Shown piece by piece: positions 1 through 9,369 of a stretch of DNA of 29,496 nucleotides. The position numbers and the translations under genes are program-made. The DNA comes from Hofstenia miamia. Its lineage: Eukaryota; Xenacoelomorpha; Acoela; Hofsteniidae. Below the pieces are notes generated by a model. That model had not been told where the DNA came from. It ran no database searches and saw only the letters and a list, made by a program, of their open reading frames with translations. Positions within the stretch are counted from its first letter, which is position 1, and each line of letters opens with the position of its first letter. The stretch is taken from positions 174,561 through 204,056 of the forward strand of contig CABFPE010000412.1 in NCBI GenBank assembly GCA_900660155.1, read 5' to 3'.

Positions 1-463
1 TTAAAGTTAGGTGTGGTATTGCATTACTCTTCAATTCGAAAAGAATGGAATTGCAAACTCAAAATTAATTTACCTTAAGCTGAGTCTAATTTACAAAGAC
101 AAAAGTAGATAAAATTGCTTTGAACAATGCTGTAGATTTAATAAATATGTTTGATAAACGCTGTAAAATTTCTCTGCAAACGCACTTCACACACTATAGT
201 TTATAAATTACAAAGAGGAATACTCAAATATATTTTAAATGTTTCCTTATTACGAGAATTCCATTTAACAATTTCAGTTAACTTAAATCCTTGAAAGCGT
301 AAAAGCATTAAAATAAATGCAATCGATCTCATTTTTGCTATTTTCAAGTTGTAAATATACTAGTTTAATGCAATTTGTTAAATATGATTCTTATATTCTC
401 AAATCAAAAAAATCTTATTAGAAATTACTACGCAATTTATTTACGCTATTATGCAGCATTAAT
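1..463. other. AT-rich DNA with no recognisable gene
   Basis: No coding stretch, RNA gene or clear repeat is visible. This stretch sits where the rest of the 3' LTR of the neighbouring gypsy element should be, but it shows no resemblance by eye to the 181-bp 5' LTR, so it is probably unrelated flanking DNA. Confidence 0.5.
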
Positions 464-495
464 GCAAATATGAGGTAAACGTAACCAATACAACA
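464..495 (-). repeat. 3' LTR stub of gypsy element 1
   Basis: Reading down the minus strand from 495, 32 bases match the start of the 5' LTR at 4765 with a single mismatch: TGTTGTATTGGTTACG at the start, then CATATTTGC at the end. Similarity stops abruptly at 464. The stub starts with TG directly after the polypurine tract, as an LTR should. The remaining ~150 bp of the LTR are missing, through deletion or recombination. Confidence 0.85.
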
Positions 496-508
496 TCCTC
501 CTTTTTCA
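496..508 (-). other. Polypurine tract of gypsy element 1
   Basis: The minus strand reads GAAAAAGGAGGA immediately before the TG of the 3' LTR. A purine run at exactly this position primes plus-strand DNA synthesis in LTR retroelements, so it confirms both the element's orientation and the LTR boundary. Confidence 0.85.
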
Positions 509-515
509 CTCGTTC

Positions 516-2192
516 TTAGTTGAAGCGATAGCTTGAATTTATTGGGCAACCATAGTATTGTGGAGGTCTTCTTTCTCTTTGTGGTCTCTCCTTTATACGG
601 GATGAATTGGTGCTTCCCGACGTTGTTGGTACTTCTTCATTTCCCGTTGCTTCGGTGATGTGGGAAGTGGATGCATCATCTTGAACTAACCCATCGAAAT
701 CGTCTATGGGGCTATAGTTCATTATTGTTTCTGCTGCCGTAGCTTTGCCCAAGTCTATCAAATGTCGTCGATTTCTTCGGATAAAAACTTTCCCCACTTT
801 CACAATATATGATCTTGGTCATTTTGCTTTACCAACCACGACTCCAATAGAGTTTCCCAATGTTACAATTCGTACATTTGCTCCAGGTTTTAGATCTTCT
901 AATGCTCGCGCCTGACGGTTGTAGAATTTTTCCTGAGAAGATCTGTATTTGCTTTCCAATTTTTTAAATTCATTTCTTGGAACCACTTTTGGGACGAGCA
1001 CTTCATTTGTAACCAGTGCATTGGATCTTAGACGGCGATTATACAACAACTGAGCTGGAGAGTACTTACAGAATGATAACGGTGAGTTATTATAGTCCAT
1101 CAGTGCTCTTCTGTAGTCGGAAGTCTTCTTAAAAATCTCTTTGAAAATTCTGACTTCCCTTTGGGCCATACCATTGGATTGCGGATACTTGGGACTGCTA
1201 TGCAGCAATGAGATGCCAAGCCTATGTGCAAAAACTTCAAACTCTTTGGAGCCAAATGGGTTATTATCAGCAACAATCTGGTGAGGAATTCCATGCATTG
1301 AGAAAATATCTTTTAATTTTTGAATAACTGCATGTGCATTTTTCCTATTTATCTGATGACTTTGAAGGAATCTCGAATAATAGTCAACACAGATGAGAAA
1401 GGTTTGGTTATTTATTTCTGCAATATCGAGAGCAATTTTGTGAAACGGAAGTGGCGGTCTTTCGTGATGGATCAATGGTTCTTTCTTATTTTTTGTTTGG
1501 TGCATCTTGCATGTCACACATTTTGCAATGAATGATTCGATATCATCACCCATTCGTGGCCAGAAAACAAACTGTCTCGCGAACATTTTAGTCTTCATTA
1601 TACCCATATGTGCCCCGTGAAATACTTTAATTACTTGTTCTCTGCATGACTTAGGTATGTAGACACAACAATTCCGCATGATAAGTCGGTCTTTAATATA
1701 AAGTTCATGTTTGATTTTTTCTAAATTCTTTTGTTCCCATGATGCTAGAAATCGTCTATCAGGCCAAGTAGATTCTATGAATCTCATAACCGTCTTTGAG
1801 TCCGGATCGTTCAAAATTTCATTGCGAACTTGATCTATGTTCAGTGCTTCAGTCATTGACAATGCGTGGACAGCTATCTCTAACTTTCGTTCCAATTCAC
1901 TACTGTTTATTCTTGGCAACTTGAATCTAGATAGTGTGTCAGCAAGAAAGAGTAATTTACCTGGTTTGTATTGGATTTTTAGTGCTGGGTACTTCTGTAG
2001 TATTACAAAGAGGCGCTGCACTCTTGGAGGGCATGTTGATAACGGCTTAAGTTGCAAGTTTTCCAGTGGTTTGTGATCGGATTCGACCACTACAGGCCGT
2101 CCATATGTGTATTTATGAAAATGTATACAAGCATACGTGATGGCTAGCAATTCTTTTTCGATCTGTGAATAGTTTTCTTCTGTCTTTGTCAT
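516..2192 (-). pseudogene. pol: RNase H (end) + integrase + C-terminal tail of gypsy element 1 pol
   Basis: The long open stretch 819-2192 (457 codons) starts inside RNase H (E14 of IEKELLAI, D39 of ESDHKPLE) and continues into integrase. The zinc-binding H192, H195, C225 and C228 are present. Catalytic D256 (ALDIA) and D309 (VADNN) are present, but the position of the catalytic Glu after SNGMA is Gln (Q344). A TGA at 819-821, in frame, separates the integrase from a 95-codon tail (516-803) beginning GKVFIRRNRRHL, the usual end of Mag-type pol. Integrase would insert the cDNA into host DNA. The stop, the lost Glu and the frameshift at its start (about 2250) mean this copy cannot work. The family call is secure; the Q344 alignment is by eye. 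Confidence 0.9.
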
Positions 2193-3136
2193 CGATCTTG
2201 CAGCATAAGCGACTGGTTTATTTTCTTGAATGAGACAAACCCTAGTGCTGATTTTGATGCATCCCTTTGGATAGTGACAGGTAGCTTATTATCGAAATGC
2301 CTTTGTATTGGATCGGACGTTAGGAGTTCCTTCAAGTGTTGGATGGATTTTTCATGTTGCTGATCCCACATAAATTGCGAATCTTTCTTTAGCAGGTGCC
2401 GCAAAGGCGTTGTAATTTCTGAGTAGTTAGGAATAATCTCGGATAAATAGTTGACCATTCCAAGAAATCGTTGAAGAGACTGTTTATCTGTTGGTGTTGA
2501 GTATCTTTCAATAACTTGTACTTTATTTGGGTCGGGATGAAATCCACGGTCACTTATGATAAATCCCATATATTTTACAGTGTTCTTCATCAGTTGAATC
2601 TTTCTTCTATTAAGTTTGATATTCCTTAAGAGTGCTCGTTGTAGTACTAATTTCACTGTTTCAATATGAGTTTCTCTTGTCGCTGTAGCTATGCAGATGT
2701 CGTCGTGGATTGCGATTACGTTTTCTATGTCTCCAAACTCTCGATCAATCATACTCTGCGATTTGTCTGATGCAGATGACAATTCAAACGGTAGTCGGTT
2801 CCAACAATATCGACCAAATGGCGTGTTAAAGGTACACAGGAGTGCTGAACGCCGTGTTAACGGAATATGCCAGTAACAATTTGAGAGATCCATGACTGTA
2901 AAAAACTTCTTGCCATTGAAGAACTCTCGAAGTCTTGCGTTCGAAGGCGGATAGTGGTATTCTCGGTTAATTTGTTGGTTCAGTGTTTTGTTATCAAAGG
3001 TAATCCTTATATCTCCAGTAGACGTTTCGACAACTACCATGCTACCAACCCATTCTGTTGCTTCATCCATCTTTGAAATTATTCCAGATGCTTGAAGATC
3101 TTTCAATTTGCTTTTCAACCTTGGATTTAACGACAA
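2189..3136 (-). pseudogene. pol: Reverse transcriptase + start of RNase H, gypsy element 1 pol
   Basis: This is a 315-codon open stretch holding the RT palm. D83 (VMDLSNCYW), the NTPFG motif near residue 104, and the catalytic pair D145-D146 in the sequence IHDDI are visible, followed by the RFLGMVNYL connection motif and the first RNase H aspartate D292 (RDASKSALG). RT copies the element's RNA into DNA. The frame is lost near 2250, and RNase H resumes in another frame at 2192. Upstream (3137-3320) more frame damage separates it from protease, although fragments of the usual linker remain. The catalytic residues are intact, so the damage is in reading frame rather than in active-site residues. 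Confidence 0.9.
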
Positions 3137-3319
3137 AGGGTATCTTCTAGGGGATGCATAATTGGTTTTGCAAATCGCTTCAAGGGGATTTCGTGCTCAT
3201 CATGAACTCTAACCATATCCAGAGAAAACGCCATTGTATTTGTGCAATATCTCCTTTAAAACATCTTTTGCTGGCCCGGATGTTTTGTGCTTGTCTATTG
3301 CGTTCCGGGCCCCATCCGA

Positions 3320-3798
3320 AAAGGGTTCGAATCTCTCGAGTTTTTGACAGAGTGTATTTCGTTCTCCTCTGGGTTCTTGAATCTTACTCCCAGTATTTCT
3401 GATTTCAAAGACGTGTTTAGGCCTAGAATCGCTTTGTTATTAGTTGGAACAACTAAGAATTTCACATTTAATTTTCGCTTATTCCTTCCTATGACAGTAG
3501 GTAATTTGACTTCTCCACTGATTGGAATATTCTGTCTGTTATAACCAGTAAGCTTGCCATGAGATCGTGATATTGGTATCTTTTTGTTAGACTTCTTTTA
3601 AATTTCTTTTAGGATTTTAAATGATAAGACTTTACATTGAGCACCAGAATCAACTTTGATGTTAAAGGGATAGTCCTCAATTAGGATAGTTGTTGTAATG
3701 TCTTTAATTCTTGGTTTTCCCTTTGACGAATGAATCACATCGCATTCATAACTTGATTCTTCTTCACTTTGTGCATCTTCTTCATCCAAGTTGTCCAA
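3320..3798 (-). pseudogene. Aspartic protease, gypsy element 1
   Basis: The minus strand encodes an acidic leader (MDNLDEEDAQSEEESS), then the retroviral-type protease active site VDSGAQC (DSG at about residues 51-53 of the 3598-3798 segment). A TAA at 3598-3600 interrupts the frame, and the same frame then continues without a stop to about 3320, including the conserved ILGL motif near 3418-3429. The spacing from DSG to ILGL fits a retropepsin monomer. It would have cut the Gag-Pol polyprotein. It is in a different frame from gag upstream. Confidence 0.8.
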
Positions 3799-3851
3799 AT
3801 CTTAGCGTCTTTGGTAGTGAAAAGGGTTTCTTTGCAAATCGGCTCTGCACT

Positions 3852-4563
3852 TTACCGCGAAATGGTTCGGCTTGCCACATTATTGCACTTTTTTCCGAAT
3901 GCTGGACAATTTCTAGCCGCTTGATTCCTTCCACATTGTCTACATTTATAATATTGCGTGCTTAACTGATTCTTTCTTCTTCTAATTGCATCAATTTCTT
4001 GTTTGGTGTTAACATCTTCATCATCAATTTTCAGTTGCCGTAAATGTTCGATGATTTCCTCAGCTGCACGACAGAATTGAGTAGTTTTTTGGAGATCGAT
4101 GTTGGGTTCTCGTAAAAGTTTATCTTGCACTCGGATGTCTTGAATTGAGAATATAATTCGATCCCGAATAAGACTATCTTCGAATGGTCGAAAATTGCAG
4201 TGTTTTGCCTGGGTTCTTAACATATTCACAGATTGGTCAATTGTCACGTTAGATTTAGACAGCTTGAAAAATTGAAATCGTACAAAAACTTTATTGGTTC
4301 CTCGTTTAAAATAATCATCAAGTTTCTTCATAACATTTACGAATTTATTCTTATCCTCTGTTCTTGGCATAGTAAAATTCGTAAAAACTTCATTTGCTGC
4401 GTCTCCAATGCATCGAAGCAGAATTCTAATTTTAACCTTGTCCCGCTTTTCGTCAACCTCTGTGACTTCCATGAACAGCATAAAGATTCGTTTTCATTTG
4501 TTATATTCGATTGCTATACTTGGACTATCGATATCAAAGGGAAGAGGCTTCAATGTTTCGAAT
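3852..4563 (-). pseudogene. gag: gag of gypsy element 1
   Basis: The frame starts close behind the primer-binding site (MAFETLKPLPFDI, about 4563) and meets a TGA at 4494-4496. It continues in the same frame as the 209-codon stretch from 4481. The stop falls where Mag-type Gag usually has a tryptophan, so a single TGG to TGA change is likely (inference). The middle is the capsid-like region (FTNFTMPRTEDKNKF and onwards). Near the end is a zinc knuckle CRQCGRN followed by NCPAFGKKC, but the expected metal-binding His is Gln and the second knuckle is lost. Gag packages the element RNA in the virus-like particle. Confidence 0.85.
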
Positions 4564-4566
4564 GCC

Positions 4567-4584
4567 ATCCCACCTCTGTCACCA
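4567..4584 (-). other. Primer-binding site of gypsy element 1, tRNA-Leu-like
   Basis: The minus strand reads TGGTGACAGAGGTGGGAT directly after the LTR end. It begins with TGG, complementary to the tRNA CCA tail. Recalling animal tRNA-Leu 3' ends, it differs from the complement of one isoacceptor at about two positions. The position is firm; the tRNA assignment is from memory and less certain. Confidence 0.7.
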
Positions 4585-4765
4585 TGTAATGATTTGACAG
4601 TACAAATGAGTAAAATCGTTTTATTAAAACACAAACGACAAAGATTACAATTATATACAATAGATACTACAGGGTGACAAGTATGCCAGGACGCATCACG
4701 GTAAATATTAACTAGTGTGCCAGTACATCCCAGGCAAATATGGGGTAAACGTAACCAATACAACA
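4585..4765 (-). repeat. 5' LTR of gypsy element 1 (181 bp)
   Basis: The LTR runs on the minus strand from TGTTGTATTGG (4765) to ATTACA (4585), so it has the usual TG...CA ends. It abuts the primer-binding site. A polyadenylation signal AATAAA lies at 4620-4625 on the minus strand, about 35 bp before the LTR end. The LTR carries the promoter and RNA-end signals. At 181 bp it is short, as in the Mag group. Confidence 0.85.
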
Positions 4766-6276
4766 GCTACTAGAACCTTTGACCAAATGCATGATATTTT
4801 TGGCATAATCTTTGCAACAACATTCACTTTTTGATGGAATTGTTTCGCAATCACAATTGAATTTCTGTAAAAAAAGTAATGAAGTCAATTTCCGTTGTTC
4901 AGTATTATTTTTTCCAGTTTCAATGCTTCAGACCTTTTTTTAGGAAACACGCTTTTGTCAAGTTGTATAGTGGTGGTGTTGGTAGGTAGCTGAAAAGATT
5001 AACTGTGAAGATATAGTTAAAATGTAATCTATGCTAAATTTGAAGCTAACCGTGATGTATATTGTCATTGTCAGGCTCATGCATTATTTGCTACTATCAC
5101 AAAATTAAATTTATTCTATTTCTCATTTTGCTACAGAGAACCTAAATTTCATTGTCATTGTTATTGCATCCAAAGTTTTGCAAAATATAAACACAGTAAT
5201 TCACCGATAAATATTGAGAATTTCAAAAAAACTATAATGCAATATAAATTCAGAGACTCTAAATTAAAAAATTTATGGGTAACCTAGTAATCAATCTAGA
5301 AAATGAAGTGGTCACGAAGTGTTGTTTGCCCTTATATTTTGATTTTCTTTATTAAAAATCAAATTTAAATAAAAAAATAAAGTTCTCTCCATTCCTAATG
5401 TTCAAGTTATCAAGAGCCCATGGAAAGAACAACTAGATTTCACTGTTTCTTTTTATATAGATAGCACTCATACATTCAGGCATTTGGTGTGCAAAGTCAT
5501 AGGTTCTATTAATGGTAAGGAACGAGGAGTTCCTCCTCTATCTTGCTTTGCTTTCAAATTTTGGATATTTTTATTAGTTTATGAGGTATATCATAGACGT
5601 TTCAAAATTTTTCAAAAGACCAAAAACATCTTAAAAATCCCAGGGCAGTTTAAGGTGAATCATCAAGTCTAATTTGATTGACTGGAGCTGAATACGTCAG
5701 GGCTACCAGAAGAAAAATGGTAATTTCTTTACGTTATTATAGCACCGAAGTTCACTATTTCAAAAAGTTCAGGCTCGGTTCTGGTCCACAATTAATGAAA
5801 TATATCAAACCTAGTGGGGTTTGCGTGCACCATTTACATTTTTAGGCAAAACCTCAAAGGTTTTTCGAATGTGCAGTAAGAATATGTTTGCTTTGCATTA
5901 TTAAGTTTAGACTTTCTACAATGACATAAATCCTCTGGTTTTCGAGACGCAAAATTTGGCATATTTGGCCTTTGAAAAACAACCTCTAACTCAAGTTGAT
6001 ACTAATGATTCCTTAAAGTTTGGAAGAAAAACTTTAGCTTATTTACATTTGATTATATTCCTAATTTTCTAGTCATAATTTTGTGCAGAAAATTTTCAGC
6101 AAGCAATTATAGCTAAATCAAATATACCACCTAAAAATTTGTCAGTCTCTATGAATGATCTTTGATAGAATTAAAAAATTTTATAGGAGTCATAAGAAGT
6201 TTCTCACTAAAAGACAAAATTATATAGTACAATTGTGCATTTTGATTTAATTTCGTAGTATTTTACGTTTTTCTAG
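4766..6276. other. AT-rich intergenic DNA
   Basis: I see no coding similarity, RNA gene or repeat here. The only open stretch of note (5484-5672, plus, 62 codons) has no recognisable motif and is short enough to occur by chance in such DNA. Confidence 0.5.
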
Positions 6277-6450
6277 ATAGCGGGTGGACCCGGCCCCCCG
6301 TTCCTTCCCAGTGAATTCCAAACTCTGGGCGGATACCGGGCATTGAAAGATAAACTGGCGCAGGGCTGGCACGGGCAGCGTTATATCTAAAATTGCAAAA
6401 TACTAGTGTCAGCCACTCCTAGAGTTTTAGCCTGGCTCAGAGTGGCAACC
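6277..6450 (+). other. GC-rich island with small open frame and hairpin, unidentified
   Basis: A sharp GC-rich block stands out in very AT-rich surroundings. It follows a pyrimidine-rich stretch ending in AG at 6275-6276, which would serve as a splice acceptor. One plus frame is open for 37 codons from 6277 to a TAA at 6388-6390. Further on, GCCACTC (6412-6418) and GAGTGGC (6440-6446) can pair as a hairpin. It could be a stray exon, a SINE body or a fragment of a non-coding RNA gene; I do not recognise it. Confidence 0.35.
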
Positions 6451-6752
6451 GTGCGTCCTAACATTTTGCTTTGCTTAGCCTTGCTTTGACCCAAATCTAT
6501 AGAATATGCAAGTTCTAAAACTCACAACTATTTTTTGTACAACTTTCTGTTCATAAGATATTAAATGCTAATTCATGTTAAATAATATAAATGATTCTTA
6601 GAAATAGATTTGCATAGAAATTGCATTGCATTAATTTTTAAAATGAAACAACAATGTTCGTATTTGCATTTCTGACGTTATACCATATAATTCCTGTTTG
6701 ACTTTTTACAGAATTTTAAATCATTCCTTACAGATGTATTAGATATTACAGC

Positions 6753-6781
6753 CATTCGTCAATTCAATTGTGCATGAACAA
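6753..6781 (+). repeat. Left inverted repeat of the Tc1-like element
   Basis: 29 bp, perfectly complementary to 8161-8189. Inward of it, TTT and GCA positions still pair, so the original repeat was probably nearer 40 bp. Confidence 0.75.
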
Positions 6782-7251
6782 GTTTCGCATCCCGTTTAAA
6801 CTTAAACATTAAATATTAAACAGAGGTTTGTCCATGTACTTGCTGTAAAATCTACTGCCTCAAATAATAGTTTACTCAAAATGTATTGGTGGATATCATA
6901 AATATCTAAGCAAAATTTAAAAAATTGAAATTCACTTCTGAATTAAAATTGAAAAACCTCTGCTTAAAACATCCTGGTATGGTGTTTGATTGCAAAGTCT
7001 AATGCCCTTCACCAAGCAATTGCTGTACAATAATGTTTCATATTGCAGATGTCGAGCACTGCATGCAAATATAATTTTAAACCTGTTTTTAAGTTCAAGT
7101 CTATGCTATATATAGCACTGAATTATAAAATTTCAAAATAAAATGAAACTTGACAATTTATGGCTTTACTAGATAAATAAACAAGAAATATTTTGCAGGC
7201 TAAGCTGCTACAATGGTTATATCAATATTTTGTTTCATTTTGAAAAGTTCT

Positions 7252-7304
7252 AGGGGATGCTAATTTCCCTTAGAAAATATTTCAAGGGATGCTTAGCATC
7301 CCCT
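7252..7304 (+). other. GGGGATGC hairpin inside the Tc1-like element
   Basis: AGGGGATGCTAA (7252-7263) is perfectly complementary to TTAGCATCCCCT (7293-7304). Within this, GGGATGC (7286-7292) pairs with GCATCCC (7296-7302) across a TTA loop, so two alternative hairpins compete. Such stacked short repeats often mark the end of another small element nested in an older one; that reading is inference. Confidence 0.5.
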
Positions 7305-7689
7305 TTCGCTACGGACCTGCTTTCTTGCCGTGTACGTGTATGTGTAGTTGTAAAATGATAACTCAAAATGAACATTGAACGATGGGAAATTTAAAACACA
7401 ATTACTATCAAATGCAACTAAATGATATAAATTTAGCCCTTTCCTTGGAACAAAAACATTAAAAAAAACAGGAAATTGTATCCATTATCACGGTCCATAA
7501 AATCACTATCGGAAATCAACTACAAAGTGCCAAGAATTTACACGGTTTTCAAATTGCAGATCCACAAAAAAATTGGACAGTTCAGGATAAATATCATCTA
7601 ATTTTATTTATCTAGAAAAATAGTTATTTAGCCGTCAAAAAAATTGCACTGATTTTATAATTTCGAAAATTCAAGACCTGTTAGCTTGT

Positions 7690-8076
7690 CCACGTTTTAT
7701 AGACGCATCAAGGAAATCAAGATGGTTTAGAGAAAATCAAAAAAGATTAATTTAATCGAAAAGGTAAACCAAAAATTACGAGTTGATTGGTGTAAAGAAA
7801 GAATAAATAATTCCAAAGAGTCCTCCCGACATTTGATCTTTTCGGATGAGTTGATGGTGACCATCAGAGGACGTACACCAAGATTGCATGCCTGACAAGA
7901 AAAGAAATCGTCTGTGAACATTTTTTCACTAGAAAATTATAAAAACAACAAAAAAGACATTTTGAATGCGTGGCTTTCAATTGATACAGAATTTCTGCAA
8001 AGACTGTATGACTCTTGCTCTCAAGACTTTCTTAAGTTATAAAGATGAAAGGTCTTGTCACTAAGTATTAACTTGT
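7690..8076 (+). pseudogene. Tc1-type transposase, internally deleted
   Basis: A plus frame reads KLRVDWCKERIN, then HLIFSDE (SDE codons at 7842-7850). This is the first catalytic aspartate region of a Tc1/mariner DDE transposase. A TGA follows shortly. In the same frame, only about 37 codons after the SDE, comes ILNAWLSIDTEFLQRLYDS, the familiar Tc1 C-terminus, and in a shifted frame IKMKGLVTKY and a stop. Some 100 or more codons carrying the second Asp and the last Glu/Asp are missing. The enzyme would cut and paste the element by its terminal repeats; this copy cannot. Confidence 0.75.
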
Positions 8077-8160
8077 ATTTAAATTTCTTTGATATCTTCA
8101 TTTTTAGATTCATAACCAAAATTTTATTTTTTCTTTAAATGCTTAATTGAAGTGCAAAAA

Positions 8161-8189
8161 TTGTTCATGCACAATTGAATTGACGAATG
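8161..8189 (-). repeat. Right inverted repeat of the Tc1-like element
   Basis: 29 bp, perfectly complementary to 6753-6781, about 85 bp beyond the shifted transposase stop, which is the usual Tc1 arrangement. Confidence 0.75.
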
Positions 8190-8683
8190 AATGTTTTCAG
8201 ATTTTTGTCGAAATTGTCTTGAGTCATATATAGTACATAACGAATAATTTACTACTCTACATGTAATTTAATGTTTCTAATTATTGCATTATTTTTCTAT
8301 GCAGTACGAGTTTTCTAATATATATTTACCTTTATTTAAATGTCCATACTGTACTGTTAGAATAGCATACATTCAATTAGAATAAGTAAACCTTATATCA
8401 AAACTTTTTCAAAAATGAAGTTTTTTATTTTTCAATATTTAATTCTAGTAAATATGAATATTTTGGTATTTATTTTTTTGAGACACATTACATTAATGGA
8501 AACAGATCATAATATGTTTATATAAAACTGGGATGCATACATCTGCTTTAAGAATCTGACATAAAAGATGTTTTTTAAACAAACTTGTTTTTTTCCAACA
8601 TTTACAGTAAATTTGTCAAGCAAAAATACATGTACAACAATTACACTTGAATTCGTCTGATTTTTTACTAGAATTAGATATTT
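8190..8683. other. AT-rich DNA, nothing recognised
   Basis: No coding sequence or repeat is visible; there are many A and T runs. Confidence 0.5.
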
Positions 8684-8989
8684 TTGAAAAACCGTGGCAT
8701 GCCGTGCCTAATAATATTTTTGAAAAACTGTGTCGTGGTGGGCAGTGTTTCCAAAAACCAGGCACGGTTGCATTTCTGGACTGGCTACGTCACTGTCATG
8801 AAAAGAAAAGGAAACTACCCAGATAAGTACACTAATTTACATGACATTATGCAAGCTAAATTTAGTATAACAAAAATTTTTCTAGGAGAGGTGGCTCCTT
8901 TCCTAAGCAACAAGGAGTTCATTAAAAAGTCGAAAAATTCGAAATTATTGAATTATTACGGTTTGAAAACTTCAAATATTTTTGTTTAG
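8684..8989 (+). other. Unidentified 101-codon open stretch
   Basis: An open frame starts with MKNRGMPCL and ends near TSNIFV. It is basic, with segments such as RKGNYPDKYTNLHDIM and FLSNKEFIKKSKNSK that look protein-like rather than random AT-rich translation. I do not recognise a family. GCCGTGCCT near its start and AGGCACGG about 50 bp on form a small inverted repeat. It may be a fragment of another transposase or a chance frame. Confidence 0.25.
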
Positions 8990-9044
8990 GAACTAATTCC
9001 TAATTCTATAAAGCTTAAAAGCAACGGTATCAATTTTTCAGGGT

Positions 9045-9331
9045 TTGGTTACTCAATGCTTGCGGCCAGCATCAAAGGATGCTTTAATCTGCCAACACTT
9101 TCAACAATTACGCACTGTAGTTATTGTGAGGGCTACCCACATTTACCGGCAATCAAAGGCACTTTGGAACTTCGCAAATGCCGCAGTCGAAAGATGCACA
9201 CCGCCCTGGCGCATTCCGCGGCTGTGCCTCACCGCCAACATCAAACATATGCTGAAGATTGTTCTACGCCACGCCGTCGTCACTCGCTGAGGTTCAAAGA
9301 AATCCAAACTTTTCTTGGGGTCCCTCTATAA
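9045..9331 (+). other. GC-rich block with overlapping open frames, unidentified
   Basis: The core (about 9140-9290) is much richer in GC than its surroundings. Two overlapping plus frames (81 and 91 codons) are open, and part of the minus strand is open too, so coding strand is not clear. The 91-codon frame includes a His/Cys-containing stretch (THCSYCEGYPH). I recognise no family. It ends just before the LINE remnant and could be part of that element or of an unrelated repeat. Confidence 0.3.
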
Positions 9332-9369
9332 TTCCCTCTTGGTAACTAAAAATTGCTCCAGGTTTTAAT

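Larger units (their letters stand above)
464..4765 (-). mobile_element. Ty3/gypsy LTR retrotransposon, Mag/SURL-like, decayed (element 1)
   Basis: This is an almost full-length LTR retrotransposon read on the minus strand. The order is 5' LTR (4585-4765), primer-binding site, gag, aspartic protease, reverse transcriptase, RNase H, integrase, a C-terminal tail, polypurine tract, and a 32-bp stub of the 3' LTR. That domain order is Ty3/gypsy, not Copia. The integrase phrasing (ADNNPF, SSPKYPQSNG) and the zinc knuckle followed by CPA.GK.C are typical of the Mag clade, to which the sea-urchin SURL elements belong; the clade is inferred by eye. At least three in-frame stops and three frameshifts make it non-functional. 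Target-site duplications cannot be tested because the 3' LTR is truncated. Confidence 0.9.
6753..8189 (+). mobile_element. Decayed Tc1/mariner-type transposon with 29-bp inverted repeats
   Basis: The 29 bases at 6753-6781 (CATTCGTCAATTCAATTG onward) are a perfect reverse complement of 8161-8189, and weaker pairing continues about 10 bp inward. Between them, close to the right repeat, lies a Tc1-type transposase remnant on the plus strand. The 1437-bp size fits a Tc1 element. No TA duplication is visible directly outside the repeats, so the true ends may lie a few bases further out. Confidence 0.7.

Noticed and set aside
3323..3335. GGGTTCGAATCTC, a tRNA/SINE B-box-like motif
   Set aside because: It lies inside the protease-to-RT reading of gypsy element 1, with no matching A box or cloverleaf around it.
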